Position numbers and translations under genes: made by a program. From Stenotrophomonas ginsengisoli (GTDB lineage: Bacteria; Pseudomonadota; Gammaproteobacteria; Xanthomonadales; Xanthomonadaceae), in assembly GCF_001431485.1 (NCBI RefSeq), contig NZ_LDJM01000019.1:1-43627 (forward strand): 43,627 nucleotides of DNA, read 5' to 3'. The notes under the pieces were generated by a model. The model did not search any database and was not told where the DNA came from. It saw only the letters and a list, made by a program, of their open reading frames with translations. Shown here piece by piece: positions 1-10,001 of this stretch (positions are counted from its first letter, which is position 1; each line of letters starts with the position of its first letter).

Positions 1-338
1 CGGCTGGTGGCGCGTTCCAGTACCGCATCAATCGGCACCTTGTCCACGTAATAGAAGCTGTACTGGACTTTCATGTACGGCGAATAGGAAGGGCGATGCA
101 GGGCATTGGGAGGGCGAGGGCCCAGCTCGGGCAGCAGCATCACCAGCGAGCCCACCGCGTCGGGTGATGGGCCATGCTGGTTATGGAAATAATCCACAGG
201 GATGGCAAAGCGGTATGGCCCCAGCTGCTGGATGGCCGTCCCCGGCGGCGCGGCGCTTGCCGGCTTACGCGCCGGTGGCTGCTGGCAGGCGGCCAGCAGC
301 AGGCAACAGATCAGGGGGAACTGTCGTGACAGGTTCAT
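1..338 (-). CDS. Hypothetical lipoprotein, 3' end cut by the window edge
   Basis: The reading frame starts at an ATG at 336-338 and runs off the left edge without a stop, so only about 112 N-terminal residues are visible. The N-terminus is a short basic stretch, a hydrophobic segment and the lipobox LAAC (Cys at about residue 18), followed by an Ala/Pro-rich linker. This predicts an envelope lipoprotein. The visible mature part has a GPYRFAIP patch and an aromatic VQYSFYYVDKVP stretch, with no family that I recognise. It lies downstream of the EF-hand gene on the same strand, 77 nt apart. An 8-bp inverted repeat at 381-405 sits in the gap. The lipoprotein call rests on the lipobox; the function is unknown. 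Confidence 0.7.
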   Translation of the reverse strand, partial: MNLSRQFPLICCLLLAACQQPPARKPASAAPPGTAIQQLGPYRFAIPVDYFHNQHGPSPDAVGSLVMLLPELGPRPPNALHRPSYSPYMKVQYSFYYVDKVPIDAVLERATS

Positions 339-415
339 GGCCCCATTGCAGCCCAGCTGTGGTGAGGCTGTCCAGCACGACGCCGGTGTTCTGTGACCAC
401 CGGCGAGCCGGCTTT

Positions 416-835
416 TCAGTCGATCAGCCAGCCGGCCAGATCGGCCCGGTCCAGCTTGCCGCGGCGTTGGACATCCAGTGCCTTGAACTCGTCATGCAGC
501 GCCGGATGTGCGGCGGCCTCGTCGCGGTCGATGAAGCCATCGCCATTGCTGTCCAGTGCGGCAAAGGCCAGGCGGTAGGCGCGGCCGTCCACGCTGTGGG
601 CCTGCACCGAGCGCACGCTGACCGGGGTGTCGCCCTCGGCCACGGCGATATCCACCCGGCCGGTCTGTTCGCCGGCGGCCAGGGCCTGGGTGCGGATGCC
701 CACCGGCAGTTCCGGCATGGCCTGGGTCTGGGCCGGGGTGGCCGCCGCGGGCCGGGTTGCCGGCACGGCCTGGGCCAGCGCCAGGGCGGGCAGCAGGGCC
801 AGCAAGGGGGGGAAGATCAGCGGCAGGCCACGCAT
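416..835 (-). CDS. Secreted EF-hand domain protein
   Basis: This is a 139-residue protein with an N-terminal signal peptide (hydrophobic residues 4-20, cleavage near ALAQA). At residues 95-106 it carries a canonical 12-residue calcium loop, DSNGDGFIDRDE, with Asp95, Asn97, Asp99 and Glu106 in place. A second loop near 121-132 (DVQRRGKLDRAD) is degenerate at two ligand positions, so one strong Ca2+ site is expected. The start is chosen because AAGGAG lies 6 nt upstream and the signal peptide begins there. It is probably exported to the periplasm or beyond. The gene stands alone between rlmM and the lipoprotein gene. A calcium-binding role is inferred from the loop; no partner is evident. Confidence 0.75.
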   Translation of the reverse strand: MRGLPLIFPPLLALLPALALAQAVPATRPAAATPAQTQAMPELPVGIRTQALAAGEQTGRVDIAVAEGDTPVSVRSVQAHSVDGRAYRLAFAALDSNGDGFIDRDEAAAHPALHDEFKALDVQRRGKLDRADLAGWLID

Positions 836-939
836 GGCAGGCTCCTTGAACGGGGATGGAGCACAGACTGCCGCAGGCAGGCTGAATGGGTGGAATCCCG
901 GGCAGGCAGACCCCGGTGTGGCGGGGCCTTGCCCAGGCT

Positions 940-1998
940 TCAGCGGCGGCTGAGCGGGGTGACGAAAACGGTGATCTCTTCGCGGTCGTGGTAGAGCTGC
1001 TTGGCCCGGATCAGCAGGGGCTTGCCGGCCTGCTGGGCAAACAGCTCCAGGCACAGGGCGGTTTCGTCCCAGCGCTTTTTCATCGGCAGCTTGAGGTTGA
1101 AGATGGCGTGCTTGCACCAGCCCTCGCGCAGCCAGGTGGCCATGCGTTCGGCCACCTTGCGCGGCTGTTCGACCATGTCGCAGACCATCCAGTCCAGCGG
1201 CTGTTCCGGCTGCCAGTGGAAGCCGTCGGCACGCAGGTGGTCGACCAGACCGGTGTCCAGTACGTGCTGGCGCAGCGGGCCGTTGTCGATGCTGGCCACC
1301 TTGATGTGTTCACGGGTCAGCACCCAGGTCCAGCCGCCCGGTGCAGCGCCCAGATCGGCGGCCTTCATCCCGGCCTTGACCAGGCGCTCGCGCTCGTCCG
1401 GATCGAGCAGGGTCATCAGGGCCTCTTCCAGCTTCAGGGCCGAGCGCGAGGGCGCGTCGGGCAGCAGCTTCAGGCGCGGGATGCCCAACAGCCACGGCGC
1501 GGCATCGCGGGTATCGGCCACACTGACAAAGGCATGGGTGCCATCGACGAAGGTGATGTGCAGGCGCGGCAACTTGGCGTTGGGCTTGTCGGTGAGCAGG
1601 CCGGCCTTGCGCAGGGCCGGGCGCAGCGCATTGCCGAAGCTGCGGGCCAGGCCGGCCAGCGGCTTGCCCTCATCCGAATCGGGGTGCTCGACCCACAGGT
1701 CGCCGAAGCGGGCCTGGCCCTGCAGGGCGGCGATGATCGGGGTGATGCGGTCGGCCGGATCCAGCTGCGGCAGCTCGGCCAGCACGCGCAGTTTCTGCCG
1801 GGCGAAGATCAGGCCGCGCCAGGGCAGCAGCTCGCTCAGCGTATCGACTTGGTCAGGCTCGCAGGCGTAGAGCACATAACCATCGTTGCGACGGGTGCGG
1901 GCATAGCCGGCAATGCCGGCCTGGCCGGCACGTTCGGTCAGTTCGGCAGCTAGTTCGGGTTCAAAACCCTGACGGCAGTAACACAGCAGGCCGGACAT
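940..1998 (-). CDS. rlmM: 23S rRNA 2'-O-ribose C2498 methyltransferase RlmM
   Basis: The 352-residue length and overall sequence match RlmM, the SAM-dependent enzyme that methylates the ribose of C2498 in 23S rRNA before subunit assembly. The N-terminal 100 residues fit the THUMP-type RNA-binding part. The Rossmann domain shows the SAM loop DLGAAPGGW at 215-223. Candidate catalytic K-D-K-E residues are Lys189, Asp274 (VCDMVE), Lys303 or Lys307 (NLKLPMKK) and Glu341 (REEITVF). AAGGAA lies 7 nt before the ATG. It follows the deaminase gene by 74 nt on the same strand, with a GC-rich hairpin (2022-2038) between them that lacks a U tract. Cytoplasmic. Nothing is missing. Confidence 0.95.
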   Translation of the reverse strand: MSGLLCYCRQGFEPELAAELTERAGQAGIAGYARTRRNDGYVLYACEPDQVDTLSELLPWRGLIFARQKLRVLAELPQLDPADRITPIIAALQGQARFGDLWVEHPDSDEGKPLAGLARSFGNALRPALRKAGLLTDKPNAKLPRLHITFVDGTHAFVSVADTRDAAPWLLGIPRLKLLPDAPSRSALKLEEALMTLLDPDERERLVKAGMKAADLGAAPGGWTWVLTREHIKVASIDNGPLRQHVLDTGLVDHLRADGFHWQPEQPLDWMVCDMVEQPRKVAERMATWLREGWCKHAIFNLKLPMKKRWDETALCLELFAQQAGKPLLIRAKQLYHDREEITVFVTPLSRR

Positions 1999-2072
1999 GG
2001 AGAATTCCTTGGAAGTTGCATCGCCCCGCAGTGGGGCGGTGGGCAGGGGCGCGATGCGCGCACCTGCGCAGG

Positions 2073-2636
2073 TCAGTAATGGGCGCCGTTTTGCTGGCCG
2101 TACTGGCGCAGCACCGCACAGGCATCATCGCGGCAGATGTCGGTGGTCACGGTGATGCCGCGCTGGCCCAGGCAGCCGACCCAGTCGGCCGGCAGCGGGC
2201 CTTCGTCAAAGGTGGTCAGGGCTTCGACATCGCTGGCGCGGGCGCCGATCAGCAGGCGGTCGATGCCGGCCCAGACGGTGGCACCAAAGCACTGGCAACA
2301 GGGCTGGGAGGAGGTGGCCAGGGTGATTGGGCCGGGCAGTACGGCATTGATGCGCGGGCTCTGCAGTTTCTGCTGGGCCAGCATGTAGGCCATGTTTTCG
2401 GCATGCGCCAGCGAGGTGGCATGCGGCACCACGCGGTTGACGCCGGCGCTGATCACCCGGTCATCGGCGTCAAACAACACCGCACCGAAGGGGCCGCCGC
2501 TGGCGTATTCCACGTTCAGGCGTGACAGCTCGATGGCCAGGGCCACCTTGGCCGCATCGCCCGGGTAGCTGGCGCCCAGATCAACGGCCTCGTGCACCCA
2601 GACCGGCAGGGTGAGATGAACTTGCGCTTGCAGCAT
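2073..2636 (-). CDS. Zinc-dependent nucleoside/base deaminase (guanine deaminase-like)
   Basis: This 187-residue protein belongs to the cytidine deaminase-like fold. The zinc ligands and catalytic glutamate are visible: HAE at 78-80, and PCCQC, which gives PCxxC with Cys113 and Cys116. The GGPFGAV segment near 47-53 and the length resemble bacterial guanine deaminases and related nucleoside deaminases rather than TadA. Expected chemistry is hydrolytic deamination of a purine or pyrimidine base or nucleoside in the cytoplasm, supporting purine salvage or catabolism. The exact substrate cannot be read from the sequence. AAGGAG lies 6 nt upstream of the ATG. The neighbours glnS and rlmM give no pathway hint. 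Confidence 0.82.
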   Translation of the reverse strand: MLQAQVHLTLPVWVHEAVDLGASYPGDAAKVALAIELSRLNVEYASGGPFGAVLFDADDRVISAGVNRVVPHATSLAHAENMAYMLAQQKLQSPRINAVLPGPITLATSSQPCCQCFGATVWAGIDRLLIGARASDVEALTTFDEGPLPADWVGCLGQRGITVTTDICRDDACAVLRQYGQQNGAHY

Positions 2637-2674
2637 GGCAACTCCTTGGCAATGACCCGGACCGGGCGGACGCG

Positions 2675-2702
2675 CAAACGGACCGGCGGGCCGGTCCGTT
2701 TG
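2675..2702 (-). terminator. Perfect 12-bp hairpin downstream of glnS
   Basis: A perfect inverted repeat (CAAACGGACCGG, loop 4 nt, CCGGTCCGTTTG) lies 42 nt past the glnS stop and upstream of the deaminase gene. The 3' arm ends in GTTTG rather than a long U run. It is therefore a strong but not textbook intrinsic terminator for glnS. Confidence 0.6.
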
Positions 2703-2743
2703 GCAGGTGCCTACCCGGCCCGCAAGCCGGTTGGCAGGCCAGC

Positions 2744-4501
<1,758 letters not shown>

Positions 4502-4651
4502 GATCGCTGCAGGGCTTGAAATCTGACCGTCTAGTCTAGCGCGAAGGCGGCCGCTGGGCCCGGGCGGCGTGCAGGCCGGGCAGGTTCGCGTTCAAGCCGG
4601 GCCGGGCCGGGCGCTAGACTGGGCAGCCCCCAGCTCCAGACGAGGTTGCCC

Positions 4652-5329
4652 ATGTTGCCGTTGGCATCACTGATCCGTGGAATCGGCGCGTTCAAGCAGC
4701 GCCTGCCCCAAGCCGAGGACGCCCTGCCTGGGCGGGCCGAGCCGTTGCCCCTGCACAACCAGCACTTCGTCAACGGCCAGCCGCTGCGCGGGGAGTTCCC
4801 GGGCATGGCGACCATCGACCTGGGCCTGGGCTGCTTCTGGGGCGCCGAACGCCGCTTCTGGCAGCTGCCGGGGGTGGTCACCACCGCGGTGGGTTACCAG
4901 GGCGGTTTCACCCCCAACCCGACCTACGAGGAAAGCTGCACCGGCCTGACCGGCCACACCGAGGTGGTGCGGGTGGTGTTCGACCCGGCCCAGGTCAGCC
5001 TGGACAGCGTGCTGCGCACCTTCTGGGAGAGCCACGACCCGACCCAGGGCATGCGTCAGGGCAATGATGTGGGCACTTGCTACCGCTCGGCGGTCTACTG
5101 CCACAGCGCCGCGCAATACGCGGCCGCGCAGGCCAGTGCGGCGGTGTACCAGCAGCAGCTGGAGGCCGCCGGTTACGGGCCGATCACCACCGAAATCGCC
5201 TTCCCGGCACCGCCGTTCTATTACGCCGAGGATTACCACCAGCAGTACCTGGCCAAGAATCCGGGTGGCTATTGCGGCCTGGGCGGTACCGGGGTGGGCT
5301 GCCCGATCGGCCTGGGTCTGGATGACTGA
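4652..5329 (+). CDS. msrA: Peptide-methionine (S)-S-oxide reductase MsrA
   Basis: MsrA reduces the S-epimer of methionine sulfoxide in proteins and free methionine, a repair step after oxidative damage. The protein is 225 residues. The active-site signature GCFWGAER is at 60-67 with catalytic Cys61, and the C-terminal Cys208 and Cys217 in the Gly-rich tail are candidate resolving and recycling cysteines. The roughly 50-residue N-terminal extension is like that of the E. coli enzyme. The start is the ATG at 4652, with CGAGG 6 nt upstream; a TTG two codons earlier is less likely. It overlaps the next gene by 8 nt, so the two are translationally coupled. A TAGACT -10-like element lies at about 4615. 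Confidence 0.95.
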   Translation: MLPLASLIRGIGAFKQRLPQAEDALPGRAEPLPLHNQHFVNGQPLRGEFPGMATIDLGLGCFWGAERRFWQLPGVVTTAVGYQGGFTPNPTYEESCTGLTGHTEVVRVVFDPAQVSLDSVLRTFWESHDPTQGMRQGNDVGTCYRSAVYCHSAAQYAAAQASAAVYQQQLEAAGYGPITTEIAFPAPPFYYAEDYHQQYLAKNPGGYCGLGGTGVGCPIGLGLDD

Positions 5330-5837
5330 GGCCGCGTCAGGGCCGACCCTGCTGGTGGTCTGGCACAGCCTGAGCGGGGCCACCGCGGCGGCGGTGCAGG
5401 CCCTGTGCGAGGCTGCCCGCGCCCAAGGCGAGGATCAGCTGCAGGTGCGCATGCTGCATGCCAGCGCCGCCGGTGCCACCGACGTGCTGGCCTGCGATGC
5501 CCTGGTGCTGGCCACGCCGGAAACCCTGGGCTCGATCAGCGGGCTGATGAAGGATTTCCTGGACCGCAGTTATTACCCGGTGCTGGGCCAGCGTCCCGGG
5601 CTGCCGGCAGGGCTGGTGGTGGTGGCTGGTTCCGATGGCGCGCCGACCCTGTTGCAGCTGCGGCGGGTGCTGGCCGGCTGGGGCATGCGCGAGGTGTGCG
5701 AACCCTTGCGCCTGTGCACCCAGGCGCAGAGCGCGGCGGCGATTGCCGCGGCCAAGCAGCTCAGCGCCGATCAGCGTGCGGCGGCGGCCGAATTCGGCGC
5801 CACCCTGGCTGCCGGCCTGGTGCTGGGCGTGTTCTGA
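5322..5837 (+). CDS. Flavodoxin-like / NADPH-dependent FMN reductase family protein
   Basis: This is a 171-residue alpha/beta protein whose start codon (ATG at 5322) lies inside the last codons of msrA. It begins with the strand [11 protein letters not shown], which fits a flavodoxin phosphate-binding loop, and later shows [22 protein letters not shown], the typical loop-and-helix pattern of the flavodoxin and WrbA-like fold. FMN binding and a role in electron transfer or quinone/flavin reduction are inferred from this fold. The 8-nt overlap with msrA suggests that the two proteins are made together, possibly in oxidative repair. No specific subfamily is assigned. Confidence 0.72.
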   Translation: MTEAASGPTLLVVWHSLSGATAAAVQALCEAARAQGEDQLQVRMLHASAAGATDVLACDALVLATPETLGSISGLMKDFLDRSYYPVLGQRPGLPAGLVVVAGSDGAPTLLQLRRVLAGWGMREVCEPLRLCTQAQSAAAIAAAKQLSADQRAAAAEFGATLAAGLVLGVF

Positions 5838-5856
5838 GTGCGGCGCCGGGCAAGGC

Positions 5857-6504
5857 TCACAGCACTTCCAGCCCGCACACATAGACCACCTCGCAGGCCC
5901 CGGCGCCGCTGTCGCTGCGGCTCAGCGAGCTGCGCCAGCGCCAGTGGTCGTCGGTTTCCACGTTGACCAGCCAGCCGTGCAGGCGGATGGTCTGGTCGGT
6001 CTTGATCCGTGCCAGTGCGGCGGCGATGTCCGCATTGCCCGGGATCATGTGCATGTTGGCGCTGTGGTCGCGGATCTGCGTTGGCGCCAGCGGTGGGGCA
6101 CCCTGCCAGCGGTAGTGGTACCAGCGCCCGGACTGGGAGATGGTCAGCTGGGCGAGCACGTCATCGTGGCTCATCGGCCCCCAGCCCAGGGCCAGGTCCA
6201 GTGGCGAAAAGCGTGCTTCGGCGCCGTGCCGGTAGGCCTTGCTGCCCAGTACCCGGGCCTGCAGGCTGAAGCCGGCCAGGGCGGTGATGCGGCCATCGGC
6301 ATGCGGCAGGACCAGGCCACCCGGCGCGTCGGTCTGCAGTGGTGCCTGGGCCAGGCTGCGCGTTGTGGCCGGAGGCAGCGGGCAGCCCGGGGCGCGGGTG
6401 TTGCCGGGGCGGTGGTCGGCAGGCGCGGGGCGCAGGGTCCACCAGGCGCTGAGGCCGAGCACGCCGGCCATCAATAGCAACACATGGCTGGCTTTCAGGC
6501 GCAT
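5857..6504 (-). CDS. Hypothetical membrane-anchored protein
   Basis: This 215-residue protein has a single N-terminal hydrophobic segment (residues 8-23), likely an uncleaved anchor or signal peptide, followed by a periplasmic domain. The mature part contains several conserved-looking stretches (FSPLDLALGWGPMS, WYHYRWQG, LVNVETDDHWRWRSSLSR) and ends with two cysteines (ACEVVYVC) that may form a disulfide. The pattern of binding-like Trp and His residues resembles small proteins annotated only as hypothetical in xanthomonads. I recognise no named domain. It is convergent with the flavodoxin-like gene, with 19 nt between stops, and downstream of rnk on the same strand. Confidence 0.65.
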   Translation of the reverse strand: MRLKASHVLLLMAGVLGLSAWWTLRPAPADHRPGNTRAPGCPLPPATTRSLAQAPLQTDAPGGLVLPHADGRITALAGFSLQARVLGSKAYRHGAEARFSPLDLALGWGPMSHDDVLAQLTISQSGRWYHYRWQGAPPLAPTQIRDHSANMHMIPGNADIAAALARIKTDQTIRLHGWLVNVETDDHWRWRSSLSRSDSGAGACEVVYVCGLEVL

Positions 6505-6537
6505 GGGCAGGTCCGCCGCAGGGTTGGAAGGGGATCA

Positions 6538-6572
6538 GCCATTGCCGCAGGCACACAGGCAGCGGCAATGGC
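6538..6572 (-). terminator. 11-bp hairpin downstream of rnk
   Basis: Inverted repeat GCCATTGCCGC (6538-6548) and GCGGCAATGGC (6562-6572) with a 13-nt loop, starting 14 nt after the rnk stop and ending 34 nt before the next start. There is no U tract, so termination is plausible but not certain. Confidence 0.4.
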
Positions 6573-6585
6573 GGCTGGTCATGGC

Positions 6586-7002
6586 TTACGGGCTGACCAG
6601 GGCTTCGGCGGGGCTGACCTGGCTGACGCGCAGGCGCAGCTTGCGCCCGCCGGGGGCGTTCCAGTCGATGCTCTGGCCCACGGTCAGGCCAAGCAGGGCG
6701 GTGCCTACCGGTGCCAGGATGGAGACCCGGCCAAGGTCCACATTGGCCTCGTGCGGGTAAACCAGGGTCAGGGTGTGCACATCACCGGTCAGCTCGTCCT
6801 CGCACTGCACGGTGGTGTGCATGCTGACGGTGCCGGCGGGAACCTGGTCCGGGGCGACGATCTGGGCCCGGTTCAACTCATCGGCCAGGGTCGCGGCGGC
6901 CGGGTTGCGGGCATGGGTGGGAGACTCGAGCATGGCATCCAGACGGGCCAGGTCGTGGCTGGAAACGATGATCGACGGCGGCAGGCCACTGTTGGTCGGC
7001 AT
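6586..7002 (-). CDS. rnk: Nucleoside diphosphate kinase regulator Rnk (GreA/GreB-like)
   Basis: The 138-residue protein has the Rnk layout: a short N-terminal helical hairpin (residues 1-50) followed by a GreA/GreB C-terminal FKBP-like domain. Matches include DLARLDAML near the N-terminus, and VSMHTTV, VYPHEANVDLGRVSILAPVGTALLG and G(Q)SIDW in the C-terminal domain. Rnk binds RNA polymerase near the secondary channel but has a shorter coiled coil than Gre factors. The start is the ATG at 7000-7002, with GAGGAA 8 nt upstream. It lies directly behind oxyR, after a likely terminator, so it probably has its own promoter. Confidence 0.88.
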   Translation of the reverse strand: MPTNSGLPPSIIVSSHDLARLDAMLESPTHARNPAAATLADELNRAQIVAPDQVPAGTVSMHTTVQCEDELTGDVHTLTLVYPHEANVDLGRVSILAPVGTALLGLTVGQSIDWNAPGGRKLRLRVSQVSPAEALVSP

Positions 7003-7034
7003 GGTGTGTGTTCCTCGGATGAACGGCGCAAACG

Positions 7035-7074
7035 AAAAATGCAGAACAGGCGGCACCTTGGCAGCGCCGCCTGT
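7035..7074 (-). terminator. Intrinsic terminator after oxyR
   Basis: The arms ACAGGCGGC (7046-7054) and GCCGCCTGT (7066-7074) form a 9-bp stem. On the minus strand this is followed by TTCTGCATTTTT (7045-7035), giving a U-rich tail. A second GC hairpin (7089-7107) precedes it. Together they should end the oxyR transcript before rnk. Confidence 0.6.
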
Positions 7075-7189
7075 CTGGATTGTCGGTCGCCGGCCTGTCG
7101 GGCCGGCATGTGCTGATCATCGCCGCTGTGTGAAGCCGGTGCAATGGGGCGGCCGGGCAAGCGCTGCCCGCACAGCCCGGGCCGGAACT

Positions 7190-8134
7190 TCAGCCCGGCT
7201 GCTGGGGCAGGGCCGGGGCGCTGTCGCTGCGCAGCTGGAACAGTTCCGGCGGCACGGCGCGGAACAGCTCGGCCAGTTGCTCCAGAAAACCGGTCATGGC
7301 CGAGGAGCGGCGCCAGACCAGGCCGATGCGCCGGCTCGGTGCGCCCGGGCCCTGGAAGCCGCGCAACTGCACATTGCCCGGCAGGGCCACCGGCGGCTGT
7401 ACCGCCAGCATCGGCAGCAGGGTGATGCCGACATTGGCGGCCACCATCTGGCGCAGGGTTTCCAGGCTGGTGGCCTGGAAGCCGCTCTTCTCGCTGGCGC
7501 CGGCCAGCTGGCACACATTCAGGGCCTGGTCGCGCAGGCAGTGGCCGTCTTCCAGCAGCAGCAGGCGGTGGTTGGTCAGGTCGTCCATGTGCAGCTGCGG
7601 GCGGCCGGCCAGTTCGTGTTCTTCGGGTACGGCCAGCACGAAGGGTTCCTCGAACAGGAACTCGGCCTGCAGTTGTTCGTCGGCCAGCGGCAGGGCCAGC
7701 ACCACGGCATCGAGCTTGCCATCACGCAGGCGGGCCAGCAGCACGTCGCTCTTTTCCTCCACCAGCAGCAGTTCCAGCTTGGGGAAACGCTGGCGTACCA
7801 GCGGCACCACATGCGGCAGCAGGTACGGGCCCAGGGTGGGGAAGATGCCCAGACGCACGGTGCCCGCTTCCGGGTCGCGCGAGCGGCGGGCCGCTTCCTT
7901 CATCTGGTCCACCTCGGCCACGATGGCGCGGGCGCGGTCGGCGGCTTCGCGTCCGGCCGGGGTCAGCATCACCTTGCGCGGGGCGCGCTCGACCAATGAA
8001 ACACCCAGCTCGTCCTCCAGCTTGCGGATCTGGGTGGACAGCGTGGGCTGGCTGACATAACAGGCAGCGGCAGCACGGCCGAAGTGCTTGTGGTCAGCCA
8101 GGGCCACCAGGTATTTGAGGTCGCGCAGGTTCAT
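7190..8134 (-). CDS. oxyR: Hydrogen-peroxide-inducible LysR-type regulator OxyR
   Basis: OxyR senses H2O2 through a reversible disulfide and activates peroxide-defence genes. This 314-residue protein has a LysR-type winged helix at residues 1-60 (HFGRAAAACYVSQPTLSTQI) and a periplasmic-binding-like sensor domain. The redox pair is present at the classical positions: Cys199 (EDGHC) and Cys208 (ALNVC). The GHCLRD motif and the hydrophobic environment agree with peroxide sensing. It lies 64 nt behind ahpF on the same strand, the arrangement known in Xanthomonas as ahpC, ahpF-oxyR. A likely binding site lies upstream of ahpC at 10645-10680. Confidence 0.96.
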   Translation of the reverse strand: MNLRDLKYLVALADHKHFGRAAAACYVSQPTLSTQIRKLEDELGVSLVERAPRKVMLTPAGREAADRARAIVAEVDQMKEAARRSRDPEAGTVRLGIFPTLGPYLLPHVVPLVRQRFPKLELLLVEEKSDVLLARLRDGKLDAVVLALPLADEQLQAEFLFEEPFVLAVPEEHELAGRPQLHMDDLTNHRLLLLEDGHCLRDQALNVCQLAGASEKSGFQATSLETLRQMVAANVGITLLPMLAVQPPVALPGNVQLRGFQGPGAPSRRIGLVWRRSSAMTGFLEQLAELFRAVPPELFQLRSDSAPALPQQPG

Positions 8135-8157
8135 TGTGAAGGTCTCTTGTGGGCTGG

Positions 8158-8178
8158 CCGGAGGGCAAAGCCCTCCGG
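8158..8178 (-). terminator. 9-bp hairpin between ahpF and oxyR
   Basis: Perfect arms CCGGAGGGC and GCCCTCCGG with a 3-nt loop, 20 nt past the ahpF stop. There is no U tract on the minus strand. It may be a processing or partial-termination point that lowers oxyR relative to ahpF. Confidence 0.4.
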
Positions 8179-8198
8179 TTGGCTGGACGGTCGCAAAC

Positions 8199-9767
8199 TT
8201 ACTTGGCCGGGGCCGAACTGCGGATCAGGTGGTCAAAGGCGGCCAGCGAGGCGGTCGCACCGGCACCCACGGCAATCACAATCTGCTTGTACGGTACGGT
8301 GGTGCAGTCACCGGCGGCAAATACGCCCGGGACATTGGTCTGGCCGCGCTCGTCGATGACGATCTCGCCGCGGTTGCTCAGCTCCACCGTGCCCTTGAGG
8401 AACTCGGTGTTGGGCAGCAGGCCGATCTGCACAAAGATGCCTTCCAGGTCGACGGTGTTGGAGGCGCCGTTGGTGCGGTCGGTGTAGACCAGGCCGGTGA
8501 CCTTGTTGCCGTCGCCACGCACTTCGGTGGTCTGGGCATTCATGATCACGTTGACATTGGCCAGGCTGTGCAGCTTGTTCTGCAGCACCTGGTCAGCGCG
8601 CAGGGCCGAGCCGAACTCGATCAGGGTGACATGGCTGACGATGCCGGCCAGGTCGATGGCAGCTTCCACGCCGGAGTTGCCGCCGCCGATCACCGCCACG
8701 CGCTTGCCCTTGAACAGCGGGCCGTCGCAGTGCGGGCAGTAGGCCACACCCTTGTTGCGGTACTCCTCTTCACCGGGCACCTCCATCTTGCGCCAGCGGG
8801 CGCCGGTGGACAGGATCACCGTCTTGGACTTGAGCGAAGCGCCGTTTTCCAGCTGCACTTCGACCAGGCCGTCATCGCCGGCCGGGATCAGGGCAGTGGC
8901 CTTCTGCAGGTTCATCACGTCCACCTCGTACTGCTTGACGTGCGCCTCCAGGGCCATGGCCAGCTTCGGGCCTTCGGTTTCCTGCACCGAGATGAAGTTC
9001 TCGATGGCCATGGTGTCCAGCACCTGGCCACCGAAGCGCTCGGCGGCAACGCCGGTGCGGATGCCCTTGCGGGCAGCATAGATGGCTGCCGCCGCGCCAG
9101 CCGGGCCACCGCCCACCACCAGCACGTCAAAGGCCGACTTGTCGTTGATCTTGGCTGCTTCGCGCTTGGCTGCGCCGGTGTCCAGCTTGGCCACGATCTG
9201 CTCGATGCTCATGCGGCCCGAATCAAACATCACCCCGCCCTGGAACACCATCGGCACCGCCATCACCTGACGCTGCTCGACTTCGGCCTGGAAAGCGCCG
9301 CCTTCGATCACGGTGGTGCGGATGTTCGGGTTGACGATGGCCATCAGCGACAGTGCCTGGACCACGTCCGGGCAGTTGTGGCAGGTCAGGGACATGTAGA
9401 CGTCAAAATCGAACTCGCCTTCGATGGCCTTGATCGCATCGATAACCGACTGCTCGACCTTCGGCGGGTGGCCGCCGGTCCACAGCAGGGCCAGCACCAG
9501 CGAGGTGAACTCATGACCCAGCGGCAGGCCGGCAAAACGCACGCCGCTGCTCTGGCCTTCACGGGCGACCACAAACGACGGACGACGCTCGTTGCTGCCA
9601 TCGGTGTCCAGGCTGATCTTGCCGGCGCCGGCTTCCACGATGTCGGCCAGCAGGCCGCGCATTTCCTGCGCAGTGGCACTGTCATCGAGGCTGGCGATCA
9701 GGCGGATCGGCTGGCGCAGCAGGCCCATGTATTGCTGGAGCTGGGACTTGAGGGTTTCGTCGAGCAT
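8199..9767 (-). CDS. ahpF: Alkyl hydroperoxide reductase subunit F
   Basis: AhpF is the NADH:peroxiredoxin oxidoreductase that re-reduces AhpC. The protein is 522 residues, normal for the family. The N-terminal tandem thioredoxin-like domain has the CHNC pair at Cys129 and Cys132. The flavoprotein domain starts with the FAD loop VVGGGPAG (217-223) and contains the CPHC redox pair at Cys344 and Cys347. A second dinucleotide fold ([11 protein letters not shown]) and the C-terminal FAD motif (GVFAAGDCT) follow. The ATG at 9765-9767 begins the conserved MLDETLK N-terminus; AAGGAAGC lies just upstream. It is downstream of ahpC, separated by 234 nt of structured DNA, and upstream of oxyR. Confidence 0.97.
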   Translation of the reverse strand: MLDETLKSQLQQYMGLLRQPIRLIASLDDSATAQEMRGLLADIVEAGAGKISLDTDGSNERRPSFVVAREGQSSGVRFAGLPLGHEFTSLVLALLWTGGHPPKVEQSVIDAIKAIEGEFDFDVYMSLTCHNCPDVVQALSLMAIVNPNIRTTVIEGGAFQAEVEQRQVMAVPMVFQGGVMFDSGRMSIEQIVAKLDTGAAKREAAKINDKSAFDVLVVGGGPAGAAAAIYAARKGIRTGVAAERFGGQVLDTMAIENFISVQETEGPKLAMALEAHVKQYEVDVMNLQKATALIPAGDDGLVEVQLENGASLKSKTVILSTGARWRKMEVPGEEEYRNKGVAYCPHCDGPLFKGKRVAVIGGGNSGVEAAIDLAGIVSHVTLIEFGSALRADQVLQNKLHSLANVNVIMNAQTTEVRGDGNKVTGLVYTDRTNGASNTVDLEGIFVQIGLLPNTEFLKGTVELSNRGEIVIDERGQTNVPGVFAAGDCTTVPYKQIVIAVGAGATASLAAFDHLIRSSAPAK

Positions 9768-9830
9768 GGGGAGCTTCCTTGGATCAAGGCAAAACGGGGG
9801 GAGGGCGCGGTTGCCGCAGGCAAGCGCCAG

Positions 9831-9913
9831 AAAAAGTAGGGGGGAACCACAGCGGGCTTGGAGAGGCTGGCTGGCGCGGGCTTGCTGGCGCAAACCGGCT
9901 GTGGTTCACCCCC
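9831..9913 (-). terminator. Structured ahpC-ahpF spacer with terminator-like hairpin
   Basis: Read on the minus strand, an upstream arm (9913-9898) pairs with 9853-9840: nine perfect pairs of AACCACAGC against GCTGTGGTT, plus five G-C pairs after a 2-nt bulge. This is followed by TACTTTTT (9838-9831). The loop is 44 nt, and a second GC hairpin (9917-9934) lies just upstream. It is likely a terminator or attenuator that makes ahpC more abundant than ahpF-oxyR. Confidence 0.5.
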
Positions 9914-10001
9914 ACACCCGCCGCGGACGGCGGGGGGGGAGTGCAGTGGCAGCAACGTGGGCGGTTGACCGTTCCGCGTTGCCCTCCACTGGTTTTGGCA
10001 A

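Noticed and set aside
381..405. 8-bp inverted repeat (CGCCGGTG/CACCGGCG) between the EF-hand and lipoprotein genes
   Set aside because: No U tract on the minus strand and both flanking genes run the same way; not strong enough to call a terminator.
911..926. 5-bp hairpin between rlmM and the EF-hand gene
   Set aside because: A short stem without a U run is expected by chance at this GC content.
4595..4612. Triple CCGGG tandem upstream of msrA
   Set aside because: Common low-complexity sequence at this GC level; no evidence of function.
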